Origin: Streptomyces sp. ISL-12
GTDB lineage: Bacteria; Actinomycetota; Actinomycetes; Streptomycetales; Streptomycetaceae
Assembly: GCF_018614415.1 (NCBI RefSeq)
Contig: NZ_JAGGOO010000006.1
Location: 62,001 to 126,000, forward strand
Length of the DNA stretch: 64,000 bases
Reading direction: 5' to 3'
Numbering within the stretch: position 1 is the stretch's first letter; the number at the start of each line of letters is the position of its first letter. The notes beneath the pieces were generated by a model. The model had not been told where the DNA came from. It saw only the letters and a list, made by a program, of their open reading frames with translations, and ran no database searches. The translations under genes and the position numbers were made by a program. This document shows positions 27,377-37,758 of this stretch, piece by piece.

Positions 27377-27418
27377 GTGCCACACCCGGCGGCCCGCTTC
27401 CGGCCGAGGGTGTGGCAC
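27377..27418 (-). terminator. Terminator hairpin downstream of the SprT-like gene
   Basis: A perfect 11-bp stem (27377-27387 with 27408-27418, 20-nt GC-rich loop) lies 16 bp past the end of the SprT-like gene and upstream of rpsP. Confidence 0.75.
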
Positions 27419-27433
27419 CGGGACGGCCGCCCT

Positions 27434-28030
27434 TCACCCGGCCGCCGCGCCCACCACCTCCGGGATGCGGAACGGCTTGCCGCAGCCGCCGCAGACGATC
27501 GGGGCCTGGGCGAGGACGGACGGGACGACCCGTACGTTGCGCCCGCAGTCACAGACCGCCTTCACCCGTACGCCGCCCCCGGAGGAGCCGTGCCGGGCGG
27601 CCGGGCCGCGGAAGGTGCGGGCGGAGTCGGTCGCGGTCGCCGCCGTGTGCGCCTTCAGGGCGCGCTGGAGGCGCTCGATCGTCGGACGGTAGCGGCGCTT
27701 GGCGTCGGGAGTGAGCGTGACCAGCGAGAAGCCGCTGCTGGGGTGCGGCTCCTCGGGATGGTCCAGGCCCAGCTCCTCGGCGATCGCGAGGAATCTGCGG
27801 TTGTGGTAGCGGCCGGCGCGGGATGTGTCGCGGACGCCGCGCGCGGCGGCGATGCCGTGGACTGCCTCATGGAGCAGTCGTTCGAAGGAGAGCTCGTGCC
27901 CGCAGGCGGACGACGACTCTCCGATCAGGGACTCGGGCGCGGCAAGATCGGGCAGCTCGGGGTGGTGCCGCTGAATATCGGCCCACGCCTGCGCCAGCTC
28001 TGCGGCGAGAACAGGTGGTGTCGTGCTCAC
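27434..28030 (-). CDS. SprT-like zinc metalloprotease-domain protein
   Basis: The 198-aa protein carries HEAVH at residues 54-58 (RLLHEAVHGIAAARG) followed by GRYHNRRFLAIAEELGL, which supplies a third ligand, as in SprT/Spartan-like zincins. The C-terminus is a zinc-ribbon-like CDCGRNVRVVP...CGGCGKPF, again like SprT. SprT-like proteins are linked to DNA-protein crosslink removal in eukaryotes; bacterial functions are not established. No partner genes are apparent. A possible small upstream ORF on the same strand ends 33 bp before its start. Confidence 0.85.
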   Translation of the reverse strand: MSTTPPVLAAELAQAWADIQRHHPELPDLAAPESLIGESSSACGHELSFERLLHEAVHGIAAARGVRDTSRAGRYHNRRFLAIAEELGLDHPEEPHPSSGFSLVTLTPDAKRRYRPTIERLQRALKAHTAATATDSARTFRGPAARHGSSGGGVRVKAVCDCGRNVRVVPSVLAQAPIVCGGCGKPFRIPEVVGAAAG

Positions 28031-28063
28031 GTAATGACAACGACCCGGGGTGCCCCTGTGTTC

Positions 28064-28219
28064 CTATTCCGGGGCATCCCAAATATTTTGCTCGTACCCG
28101 TCAGTATCCGTTGATGCGTCACGACGACGACGGGTGCGCTGATCTGCGGAGAAGCCGCACAGCTCGTACCAAGGTGGTGCGTAGTCCACCGTACGCGCCG
28201 GCGTGTAGTCCGGGTCCAT
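28064..28219 (-). CDS. Possible small protein of 51 aa upstream of the SprT-like gene
   Basis: The frame MDPDYTPARTVDYAPPWYEL then CGFSADQRTRRRRDASTDTD ends GYEQNIWDAPE. The first half has normal high third-position GC; the last 15 codons are AT-richer. ATG 28219 lacks a Shine-Dalgarno. A TTG at 28252 would add 11 residues and has AAAGG a few bases upstream. No family recognised. The rest of the 606-bp gap (28,031-28,636) shows no other supported gene. Kept because composition, same-strand placement and the non-random Tyr/Trp/Asp-rich sequence argue for translation. Confidence 0.35.
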   Translation of the reverse strand: MDPDYTPARTVDYAPPWYELCGFSADQRTRRRRDASTDTDGYEQNIWDAPE

Positions 28220-28636
28220 GCGCCGGTGTGCGTGAGGTGTGCGCGGGCGCAAGAGACCTTTCGGCCGCCCTCGCGCCGGAAGGCCTTCCCTCAGTATGCC
28301 CGGGCGATGACGGCCAAGTTACCTGGTGCGTCACGGGCGTTCGGCACCGCCCCCGTCCGGGCGGCCAGACGCCCTACGGTCACGGTCCGCCGGTCGCCGC
28401 CCGTGGACCTTGACCGGAATCGCCTCGTGGGCGTGAAGCGGAGCCACCGGTTACCGGAATGTGAAATCTCGCCCCTTTCCGGGGGTTCGGGCCGAAGCGG
28501 GGCCCTCTACCACTGGACGCCACGGCGAGCCCGGAGTTTCCTGGCATACGGGGGGAGCGCGGGCGCATCTCACGGGGGCCACGTATTCGGAGCGATCGGG
28601 CACAGCGGCGACACTCGGCGATTGGGGCGCTTACCT

Positions 28637-29512
28637 ATGACACCTACGCTCGTGCGGCAGAACCGGCCTCACGCGGGTGCGAAACCCCGCGTGGACCTGC
28701 GTGCACGCGCGCGTGACTGGTCCGAGATCCAGGAGCGGATGCTCGTACCGCTCTACGAGGCGGTCTACGAACGACTGGCCGTGGGACCCGGCACCCGCCT
28801 GCTCGGCCTGGGCTGCGGTTCCGGACTGGCCCTGCTGATGGCGGCCGCCCGGGGCGCCGCGGTCACCGGGGTGGACGCCGGCCGGGCCGAGCACCTGGCC
28901 CTGGCGCGCGAGCGGCTGCGGCCGCGGGCGTGGGACGCGCCGGCGGCCGGTGACGCGCGGGCACCCGGCGGCGCCCGGATCGTCGAGGGCTCGCCGCAGG
29001 AGGTGCGGCACGCGCGCGTACCGGCGTTCGGACTGGTGACGGCGTTCGAACCCATCGGGTGCCTCGCGGGTGACGCGGAGGGCACGGTCGAGCTGCTCGC
29101 GGAGGCGACCCCGCTGGCCGAGCGCGGGGCGGCCGTGGTGCTGGCCGGCTGGGGGCCGCCGGAGCGGTGTGCCACCTCGTCGGTGCTGCGGGTGGCCACC
29201 AAGCTCGCGGACCCGCTGCGCAGCCCGGGCAGCTGGCGCCCCGCCCTCCGTGACGACCTGGAGGAGGTCGCCCAGCGGGCCGGGCTGAAACCGGACGGCT
29301 CGGGCCGGGTGGCCTGCCCCTTCGGGTACGCCGACGCGGACAGCGCGCTGCGCGGCCTGCTGTCCACGGGCCTGTTCGACGCGGCGATCGGCGCCACCGA
29401 CCAGGCTCAGGTGGACAAGGAGGTGACGGAGGCGCTCCATCCGCACCGGCGGCCGGACGGCACGGTGTGGATGCCGAACGTCTTCCGGTACCTGATCGCG
29501 CGCAAGCCCTGA
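28637..29512 (+). CDS. SAM-dependent methyltransferase
   Basis: The 291-aa protein carries class I methyltransferase motifs: motif I LLGLGCGSGLALLMAA (E/D-x-G-x-G region), AAVTGVDAGRAEHLALARER (acidic loop binding the ribose), and a motif IV-like FGLVTAFEPIGC. The target (small molecule or protein) cannot be told. The ATG at 28637 is chosen because it gives the usual N-terminus for such proteins; the frame is open farther upstream into non-coding-looking sequence. It converges on the FtsH-type gene with only 16 bp between stops. Confidence 0.8.
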   Translation: MTPTLVRQNRPHAGAKPRVDLRARARDWSEIQERMLVPLYEAVYERLAVGPGTRLLGLGCGSGLALLMAAARGAAVTGVDAGRAEHLALARERLRPRAWDAPAAGDARAPGGARIVEGSPQEVRHARVPAFGLVTAFEPIGCLAGDAEGTVELLAEATPLAERGAAVVLAGWGPPERCATSSVLRVATKLADPLRSPGSWRPALRDDLEEVAQRAGLKPDGSGRVACPFGYADADSALRGLLSTGLFDAAIGATDQAQVDKEVTEALHPHRRPDGTVWMPNVFRYLIARKP

Positions 29513-29528
29513 GCACCGGGCCCTGGTC

Positions 29529-31475
29529 TCAGCTCTGCGGGGTGTCCTTGGCCGGCCGGCCGATCCCGGCGATGCGGTAGGCGTCCGACTCGTCCAGCGT
29601 CTCGCTCGCGAGCAGCGCCTCGGCCAGCGCGTCGAGCTGTCCGCGGTGCTCGCGCAGCTTGCGGCACGCCTCCTGGTAGCAGTCGTCGACGACCCGCCGC
29701 ATCTCGCCGTCGATGACGTCCAGCGTCTCCGGGGCGGCGGCCAGTCCGTACGCCTGCTGGGCGTCGTCCGGCAGGGCGGACAGCCTGCCGACCTTCTCGC
29801 TCATGCCCCAGCGGCCCACCATGCCGCGGGCGATGCGGGTGACCTGTTCCAGGTCGTTCTCGGAGCCGGTGGTGATGACGCCGTAGACGACGTGCTCGGC
29901 CGCCATGCCGCCGAGCGCGCCGATGATCCGGCCGCGCAGGTACTCCTCGGTGTACGCGTACTTGTCCGAGTCCGGCGTCGACAGCGTCACCCCGAGCGCC
30001 CGGCCGCGCGGCACGATGGTGATCTTGCGGACCGGGTCGGCGCCGGGCTGGAGCATGCCCAGCAGGGCGTGCCCGCTCTCGTGGTACGCGGTGCGCCGCC
30101 GCTCCTCCTCGGGCATCACCAGGGGGCGTTCCGCGCCGAGCTGGACCTTCTCCAGGGCGTCGGAGAGGTCGGCGCGCGTCACCCGGTTCTGCTGCCGCTT
30201 GACGGCGAGCAGGGCGGCCTCGTTGGCGAGGTTGGCCAGTTCGGCGCCGGTCATGCCCGGGGTGGTGCGGGCGACCCGCGCGAGGTCCACGTCGTCGGCG
30301 AGCGGGATCTCGCGGGTGTGGATGCGCAGGATGGCCTCGCGGCCGCCGCGGTCGGGCGGGGAGACGGTGACGACCCGGTCGAAGCGGCCGGGGCGGGTCA
30401 GGGCGGGGTCGAGGATGTCGGCGCGGTTGGTGGCGGCGACGACGATCACGCCCTCGGCGCCGGAGAAGCCGTCCATCTCGGTGAGGATCTGGTTCAGGGT
30501 CTGTTCGCGCTCGTCGTGGCCGCCCATGCCGGAGCCGCCGGCCCGGGCCCGGCCGATGGTGTCGATCTCGTCGATGAAGATGATCGACGGCGCCACCTTG
30601 CGGGCCTCCGCGAACAGCTCCCGCACCCGGGAGGCGCCCACTCCGACGATCATCTCGATGAACTCGGAGGCCGACGCCGAGAAGAACGGCACCCCCGCCT
30701 CCCCCGCGACCGCCCGCGCCAGCAGCGTCTTGCCGGTACCGGGCGGGCCGGACAGCAGTACGCCCCGAGGCATCTTGGCGCCCATTCTCCGATAGGCGTC
30801 GGGGTTCTTCAGGAAGTCGACGACATCGCTCAGCTCGCCCTCGACCTCGTCGATGCCGGCCACGTCCGCGAACGTGGTGCGCTCCTGTCCCGGTTCCAGC
30901 TCGACCGGTTTCGGCGGCGCCTTGCGGCCGAGCATGCCGCCCGCGCCGCCGCCCAGGGCGCCCCGCATGCGCCGTGCGATGAACACCCACAGCACGACCA
31001 GGAGCAGCATCGGCGCCAGCGAGATCAGCAGGTTGGCGAGGGTGCCGCGGTGCTGGACGACCGGTTCGGCGGTCACCGTGACGTTGTTCTTGGTCAGGTC
31101 CGACCAGAGCTGATCGTCCGCGAAGGTCGGCCGCTCGGTCTGGAACTTGGTGTACGTCCCCTCGCCCTCGGGGTTGTCCCGGGCCTTCTTCAGCTGGCCC
31201 TGGATCGCGTCGCCCTTGGCGTAGATCTTGCTGACGTTGCCCTGGTCGACCTGCTCGCTGAACTCCGTGTACGAGATGGTCGGCTCGTCGCCCCCGTCGA
31301 AGAAGGACAGCACCAGGTTGGCGACGAGATAGACGACCAGCGCGGCGAGGACCAGGTTCCACCAGCCGCCCCGCAGCCGCCGTCCGCCGCCGGGGGGCTT
31401 CGGCGGCTCGGGAGGCGTGCCCTCGGTACGCCAGGGCGGCTCGGGGGCCTTGCGCGGCGGGGAGGGATGGGTCAT
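29529..31475 (-). CDS. FtsH-family ATP-dependent zinc metalloprotease
   Basis: The 648-aa membrane protease degrades misassembled membrane proteins and selected cytosolic regulators. One membrane span lies at about 39-58 and another at 148-166, with an extracytoplasmic domain between. The AAA domain has Walker A GPPGTGKT (243-250), Walker B SIIFIDEID, and SRH (LDPALTRPGRFDR). The zinc site is HESGH (465-469) with the later acidic ligand in a C-terminal helix. The N-terminus is Pro-rich. It is probably a second, non-ribosomal-operon FtsH paralogue, since the main Streptomyces ftsH is expected elsewhere by hpt/folE. It follows the ffh terminator and is likely its own unit. Confidence 0.92.
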   Translation of the reverse strand: MTHPSPPRKAPEPPWRTEGTPPEPPKPPGGGRRLRGGWWNLVLAALVVYLVANLVLSFFDGGDEPTISYTEFSEQVDQGNVSKIYAKGDAIQGQLKKARDNPEGEGTYTKFQTERPTFADDQLWSDLTKNNVTVTAEPVVQHRGTLANLLISLAPMLLLVVLWVFIARRMRGALGGGAGGMLGRKAPPKPVELEPGQERTTFADVAGIDEVEGELSDVVDFLKNPDAYRRMGAKMPRGVLLSGPPGTGKTLLARAVAGEAGVPFFSASASEFIEMIVGVGASRVRELFAEARKVAPSIIFIDEIDTIGRARAGGSGMGGHDEREQTLNQILTEMDGFSGAEGVIVVAATNRADILDPALTRPGRFDRVVTVSPPDRGGREAILRIHTREIPLADDVDLARVARTTPGMTGAELANLANEAALLAVKRQQNRVTRADLSDALEKVQLGAERPLVMPEEERRRTAYHESGHALLGMLQPGADPVRKITIVPRGRALGVTLSTPDSDKYAYTEEYLRGRIIGALGGMAAEHVVYGVITTGSENDLEQVTRIARGMVGRWGMSEKVGRLSALPDDAQQAYGLAAAPETLDVIDGEMRRVVDDCYQEACRKLREHRGQLDALAEALLASETLDESDAYRIAGIGRPAKDTPQS

Positions 31476-31520
31476 ATCCGGACGTTACGACAGGAAGGGC
31501 GCGTACGCCCGCGCGGGTAC

Positions 31521-31562
31521 GTCACTGGGGGCGCCCCTTGCGCGAGGGGCGCCCCCAGTGAC
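31521..31562 (-). terminator. Terminator hairpin after ffh
   Basis: A perfect 18-bp stem (31521-31538 with 31545-31562) with a 6-nt loop (TGCGCG) lies between ffh and the FtsH gene, both on the minus strand. It should insulate the two. Confidence 0.9.
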
Positions 31563-31599
31563 ATACGGCCGGAAACCGGCGACGTACCGACCCGGCGGG

Positions 31600-33150
31600 T
31601 CAGCCCATGAACTTCTTGAACTCGTCCGGCAGCTCGAAGTCCTGGCCGCCCTGCTGCGGCAGGCCGAGGGCGCCGCCGTTCTGCGCGGCGGCGGCGCGGC
31701 GGGCCGCCTCCTCCTGCTCCTGCTGCTTGCGCTTCATCGGGTTGCCGGAGCGCTGCTTGCCCTTGGCCTTCTTCTGCTGCTTCTTCTGCCGGCCCGGACC
31801 GCCGCCCATGCCCGGCATCCCCGGCATGCCCGGCATGCCGCCGCCCTGGGCCATGCGGGACATCATCTTGCGGGCCTCGAAGAACCGCTCGACCAGGTTC
31901 TTCACCGCGCTGACGTCGACCCCGGAGCCCTTGGCGATACGGGCCCGGCGCGAGCCGTTGATGATCGTCGGCTCCTGGCGCTCGGCCGGGGTCATCGACT
32001 TGATGATGGCGGCCGTGCGGTCGACGTCCCGCTCGTCCAGGTTGTTGATCTGGTCCTTGATCTGCCCCATGCCGGGCAGCATGCCGAGCAGCTTGGAGAT
32101 GGAGCCCATCTTCCTGACCTGCTCCATCTGGGCCAGGAAGTCGTCCAGGGTGAAGTCCTGGCCCTTCTTGGACGCCAGCTTGGAGGCCATCTTCTCGGCC
32201 TCTTCCTGGCTGAACGTCTTCTCCGCCTGCTCGATCAGGGTGAGCAGGTCACCCATGTCGAGGATGCGGGAGGCCATCCGGTCCGGGTGGAAGGCGTCGA
32301 AGTCCTCCAGCTTCTCGCCGTTGGAGGCGAACATGATCGGCTTGCCGGTCACCGAGGCGATCGACAGGGCGGCACCGCCGCGCGCGTCGCCGTCGAGCTT
32401 GGAGAGGACGACGCCGTCGAAGCCGACGCCGTCGCGGAACGCCTCGGCGGTGTTGACGGCGTCCTGGCCGATCATCGCGTCGACGACGAAGAGGATCTCG
32501 TCGGGCGAGACCGCGTCGCGGATGTCGGCGGCCTGCCGCATCAGCTCGGCGTCGATGCCGAGGCGGCCGGCGGTGTCGACGATGACCAGGTCGTGGACCT
32601 TGGACTTGGCGAACTCGATGGAGTCCTTGGCGACCTTGACCGGGTCACCGACGCCGTTGCCCGGCTCGGGGGCGTAGACCGCGACGCCGGCCCGCTCGGC
32701 GACGACGCTGAGCTGGTTGACGGCGTTGGGGCGCTGGAGGTCACAGGCGACCAGCAGCGGCGAGTGGCCCTGCTCCTTGAGCCAGCGGCCGAGCTTGCCC
32801 GCGAGGGTGGTCTTACCGGCGCCCTGGAGACCGGCCAGCATGATCACGGTGGGCGGCTGCTTGGCGAACCGCAGCCGGCGGGTCTCGCCGCCGAGGATCG
32901 TGACCAGTTCCTCGTTGACGATCTTGAGGACCTGCTGGGCCGGGTTGAGGGCCTTGGAGACCTCGGCGCCGAGCGACCTCTCCTTGACCTTCTTGATGAA
33001 GGCCCGGACGACCGGCAGGGCCACGTCCGCTTCCAGCAGCGCGATGCGGATCTCGCGGGCCGTGGCGTCGATGTCCGCCTCGGACAGCCGTCCCTTGCCG
33101 CGCAGGCTCTTGAAAGTGGCTGAGAGGCGGTCGGAGAGAGTATCGAACAC
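31600..33150 (-). CDS. ffh: Signal recognition particle protein Ffh
   Basis: This 516-aa GTPase binds signal sequences and 4.5S RNA and hands ribosomes to FtsY. The N domain is about 1-90. The G domain has GLQGAGKTT (107-115), DTAGR and TKLDGDARGG. The Met-rich M domain ends with GGGMPGMPGMPGMGGGPGR and a Lys/Gln-rich tail. ALLEADVALPVVRAFI is the N-domain motif. It lies between the FtsH-type protease and glnD; ftsY is 7 kb away on the same strand. Confidence 0.96.
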   Translation of the reverse strand: MFDTLSDRLSATFKSLRGKGRLSEADIDATAREIRIALLEADVALPVVRAFIKKVKERSLGAEVSKALNPAQQVLKIVNEELVTILGGETRRLRFAKQPPTVIMLAGLQGAGKTTLAGKLGRWLKEQGHSPLLVACDLQRPNAVNQLSVVAERAGVAVYAPEPGNGVGDPVKVAKDSIEFAKSKVHDLVIVDTAGRLGIDAELMRQAADIRDAVSPDEILFVVDAMIGQDAVNTAEAFRDGVGFDGVVLSKLDGDARGGAALSIASVTGKPIMFASNGEKLEDFDAFHPDRMASRILDMGDLLTLIEQAEKTFSQEEAEKMASKLASKKGQDFTLDDFLAQMEQVRKMGSISKLLGMLPGMGQIKDQINNLDERDVDRTAAIIKSMTPAERQEPTIINGSRRARIAKGSGVDVSAVKNLVERFFEARKMMSRMAQGGGMPGMPGMPGMGGGPGRQKKQQKKAKGKQRSGNPMKRKQQEQEEAARRAAAAQNGGALGLPQQGGQDFELPDEFKKFMG

Positions 33151-33259
33151 GGCGGCGTAGGTCCTCGCGTCGGCGGTGGTGTGGGTCGCTCTCCAGGGTA
33201 TCCGGCCCGGCGAGCAAATCGTCCCTGCCCGCTGCGGAGAGCGGACGGGGAGCGCGCGG

Positions 33260-35737
33260 TCACCCCCGCAGCAGCTCCTCCAGCCCGCGTGCGACCGACA
33301 CCGCCTCCTCCCCCGGCAGCGGCCCGCCCTCGGCGGCGGTCACGTAGAACGCGTCGACGGCGTTGGACCCCAGCGTGCCGGCGTGCGCGCTGCGCACCCG
33401 CACCCCCGCCTCCTCCAGGCCCCGCCCGATGCGGAAGAGCAGCCCCGGCGCGTCCTGGGCCCGGACCTCGATCACCGTCGCGGAGCGGGAGGCCGCCGGG
33501 GCGACCGTCACCCGCGGCGGCGGCGCGACCACGCCCCGGCGGCGCGGATAGGCCGCGTCCCGTTCGGCGAGGCGGGCGGCGATGTCCAGGGAGCCGTCCA
33601 GCGCGCGGACCAGGTCGGCGCGGAGCCGGGCGGCCTGCGGCAGCGAGCCGTACTCGGCGGCGACCCGCCAGTCGAGGAGCAGGACGGAGCCGTCGACGCC
33701 GTCCGGCAGCGACAGGGAGCGCAGTTCGGCGGTGCGGACGGTCAGCCGGTGCACGGCGAGGACGCCGGCGACGGCGGGGAGCACGCCCGCCTGGTCGGGG
33801 ACGGCGATCAGCAGTTCCACGCCGAGCGGCTCCTGCCCGCCCGACACCGAGCCCGACACCGAGCCCGACGCCGCGTCCGGCACCTCGGCCGGTGCCTCCG
33901 TCTGCGCGCGCAGCGCCAGCACCGGGCCGCCGGTGCGGAACGCCTCCAGGGCGAGCCGCTCCTGCTCGGCGGTGGGCGCGGCGGCCTCCGGGTCCTCCAG
34001 GGGGTCTCCGGAGAGCACCGCGGAGACCCGTTTGACCAGGTCGGCGACGAGGGAGCCGCGCCAGGCGGACCAGGCGGCGGGCCCGGTGGCGAGGGCGTCC
34101 GCCTCGGTGAGGGCGTGCAGCAGTTCCAGCGTGCTCTGGGTGCCGACCGCCTCCGCGACCGCCCGTACGGTGGCGGGGTCGTCGAGGTCGCGCCGGGTGG
34201 CGGTCTCGATGAGCAGCAGGTGGTGGCGTACGAGGGTGGCCAGGACGGCGGCGTCGGCGTGGTCGAAGCCGACGCGTACGGCCACGTCCTTGGCGATGAT
34301 CTCGCCGGCCACCGAGTGGTCGCCGGGCCAGCCCTTGCCGATGTCGTGCAGCAGGGCGGCGACCAGCAGCAGGTCGGGGCGGTGGACGCGGCGGGTGAAC
34401 GAGGAGGCGCGCACCGCCGTCTCGATGAGGTGCCGGTCGACGGTCCACACGTGCACGGCGTTGCGCTGGGGGCGGCAGCGCACCCGTTCCCAGTCGGGCA
34501 GCAGCCGGGTGATCAGGCCCTCGGCCTCCAGGGCTTCCCAGACCTCGACGGTGGGGCGGCCGGAGCCGAGCAGGGTGACGAGCTGCTCGCGGGCCTCGGC
34601 GGGCCAGGGCGTGGGCAGGGGGCGCACGGTGGCGGCGAGGCGGCGTACGGCGTGCAGGGAGAGCGGGAGACCGGACTGCGCGGCGGCGGCCGCGGCGCGC
34701 AGCGGGAGGACGGGGTCGCGTTCGGGGCGTGCGGCGCGGGCGAGCACCACCTCGCCGTCCTGTTCGACGACGCCCTCGGCGAGCGGGGAGCGCTCGGGCG
34801 CGGGTTTGCCGCCCCCCAGCATGGCGCGCAGCCGGGGTCTCACCGACCGGGCCCGCAGCACCCGGCCCACCTCGCGCCAGGTGACGTCACTGGCGTACGA
34901 GACGAGGCGCGCGGCCTCGTAGACCTGGCGGAGCAGGGTGTCGGCGTCGAGGAGGCCGAGTTCGGCGGCGACCTGGTCCTGCTCCTGCAAGGCCAGCCGG
35001 TCGGTGGCCCGGCCCGTCGTCAGGTGCAGGGCGTCGCGGACGTCGAGGAGGCGGCGGCGGGCGTCGGCGAGGCCCTCGCGCGGGGCGTCGGCGAGCCAGG
35101 AGGCGGCGACGGCGCGCAGGGCGGTGGCATCGCGCAGTCCGCCGCGCGCCTCCTTCAGGTCGGGTTCCAGCAGGTACTGCAGCTCGCCCTGGCGTTCGGC
35201 GCGCTCGGCGCAGAGTTCCTGGAGTTCGGGCAGGCGCTTGGGGGCCTGGTTGCGCCAGTCCGCGAGGATCGTCGTACGGAGCGCGGCGGTCAGGCCGAGG
35301 TCGCCGGCGAGGTGGCGGGCGTCGAGGAGGCCGAGGTGGACCTTGAGGTCGTCGCCGGCCGTCTTCCGTGCCTCGGCCGGTGTGCGGACCGAGTGGTCGA
35401 GGGCGAGACCGAGGTCCCAGACCGGGTACCAGAGGCGGTCTGCGAGGGCGGCGACCGCCTTGTCGTCGTGGCCGTCGTGCAGCAGGAGCAGGTCGAGGTC
35501 GCTGCGCGGGGAGAGTTCACCGCGCCCGTATCCGCCGACCGCGACCAGCGACACGCCCCGCAGTCCCTCGGCCGCCGGGTCGAAGAGGCCGGTGAGCCAG
35601 TCGTCGGTCAGCGCGGAGAGGGCGGAACGGCGCGGCGGCCCGGACCGCGCCCCCTCGGTGAGGAGGCGCAGCCGGGCCGCCGCGTAGCCGCTGGGTCCCG
35701 AGTCCTCTGTTTCGTTCGCCACGTCCGTGCTCGTCAC
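33260..35737 (-). CDS. glnD: PII nucleotidyltransferase/deadenylylase GlnD
   Basis: The 825-aa bifunctional enzyme starts at GTG 35737. The N-terminal nucleotidyltransferase has GGYGRGELSPRSDLDLLLLH (68-87). The central HD domain has LLHDIGKGWPGDHSVAGEII. Two ACT domains that bind glutamine end the protein (ELLIAVPDQAGVLPAVAGVL and VIEVRAQDAPGLLFRIGRGL). In enterics GlnD uridylylates PII; in S. coelicolor and corynebacteria it adenylylates GlnK. It is 26 bp downstream of glnK in the amtB-glnK-glnD operon. Confidence 0.95.
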   Translation of the reverse strand: MTSTDVANETEDSGPSGYAAARLRLLTEGARSGPPRRSALSALTDDWLTGLFDPAAEGLRGVSLVAVGGYGRGELSPRSDLDLLLLHDGHDDKAVAALADRLWYPVWDLGLALDHSVRTPAEARKTAGDDLKVHLGLLDARHLAGDLGLTAALRTTILADWRNQAPKRLPELQELCAERAERQGELQYLLEPDLKEARGGLRDATALRAVAASWLADAPREGLADARRRLLDVRDALHLTTGRATDRLALQEQDQVAAELGLLDADTLLRQVYEAARLVSYASDVTWREVGRVLRARSVRPRLRAMLGGGKPAPERSPLAEGVVEQDGEVVLARAARPERDPVLPLRAAAAAAQSGLPLSLHAVRRLAATVRPLPTPWPAEAREQLVTLLGSGRPTVEVWEALEAEGLITRLLPDWERVRCRPQRNAVHVWTVDRHLIETAVRASSFTRRVHRPDLLLVAALLHDIGKGWPGDHSVAGEIIAKDVAVRVGFDHADAAVLATLVRHHLLLIETATRRDLDDPATVRAVAEAVGTQSTLELLHALTEADALATGPAAWSAWRGSLVADLVKRVSAVLSGDPLEDPEAAAPTAEQERLALEAFRTGGPVLALRAQTEAPAEVPDAASGSVSGSVSGGQEPLGVELLIAVPDQAGVLPAVAGVLAVHRLTVRTAELRSLSLPDGVDGSVLLLDWRVAAEYGSLPQAARLRADLVRALDGSLDIAARLAERDAAYPRRRGVVAPPPRVTVAPAASRSATVIEVRAQDAPGLLFRIGRGLEEAGVRVRSAHAGTLGSNAVDAFYVTAAEGGPLPGEEAVSVARGLEELLRG

Positions 35738-35763
35738 CCAGCGACTCCTGTTCGTCTGTCGTG

Positions 35764-37596
<1,833 letters not shown>

Positions 37597-37758
37597 GCGT
37601 CGATGAACTGCCTGATCTCGGTACGGGCGATCGTTATCGTGGCGCAACCTGCACAGGCCGGCCGCGGCGGGCCCTCCGGTGACCTGGCGTGGGGGGAGCC
37701 GAGTCGGGCAGTTCGGGAGGGCCGGCCGCGGCCGGGGTTCGTGGGAATTCTCGGGGGT

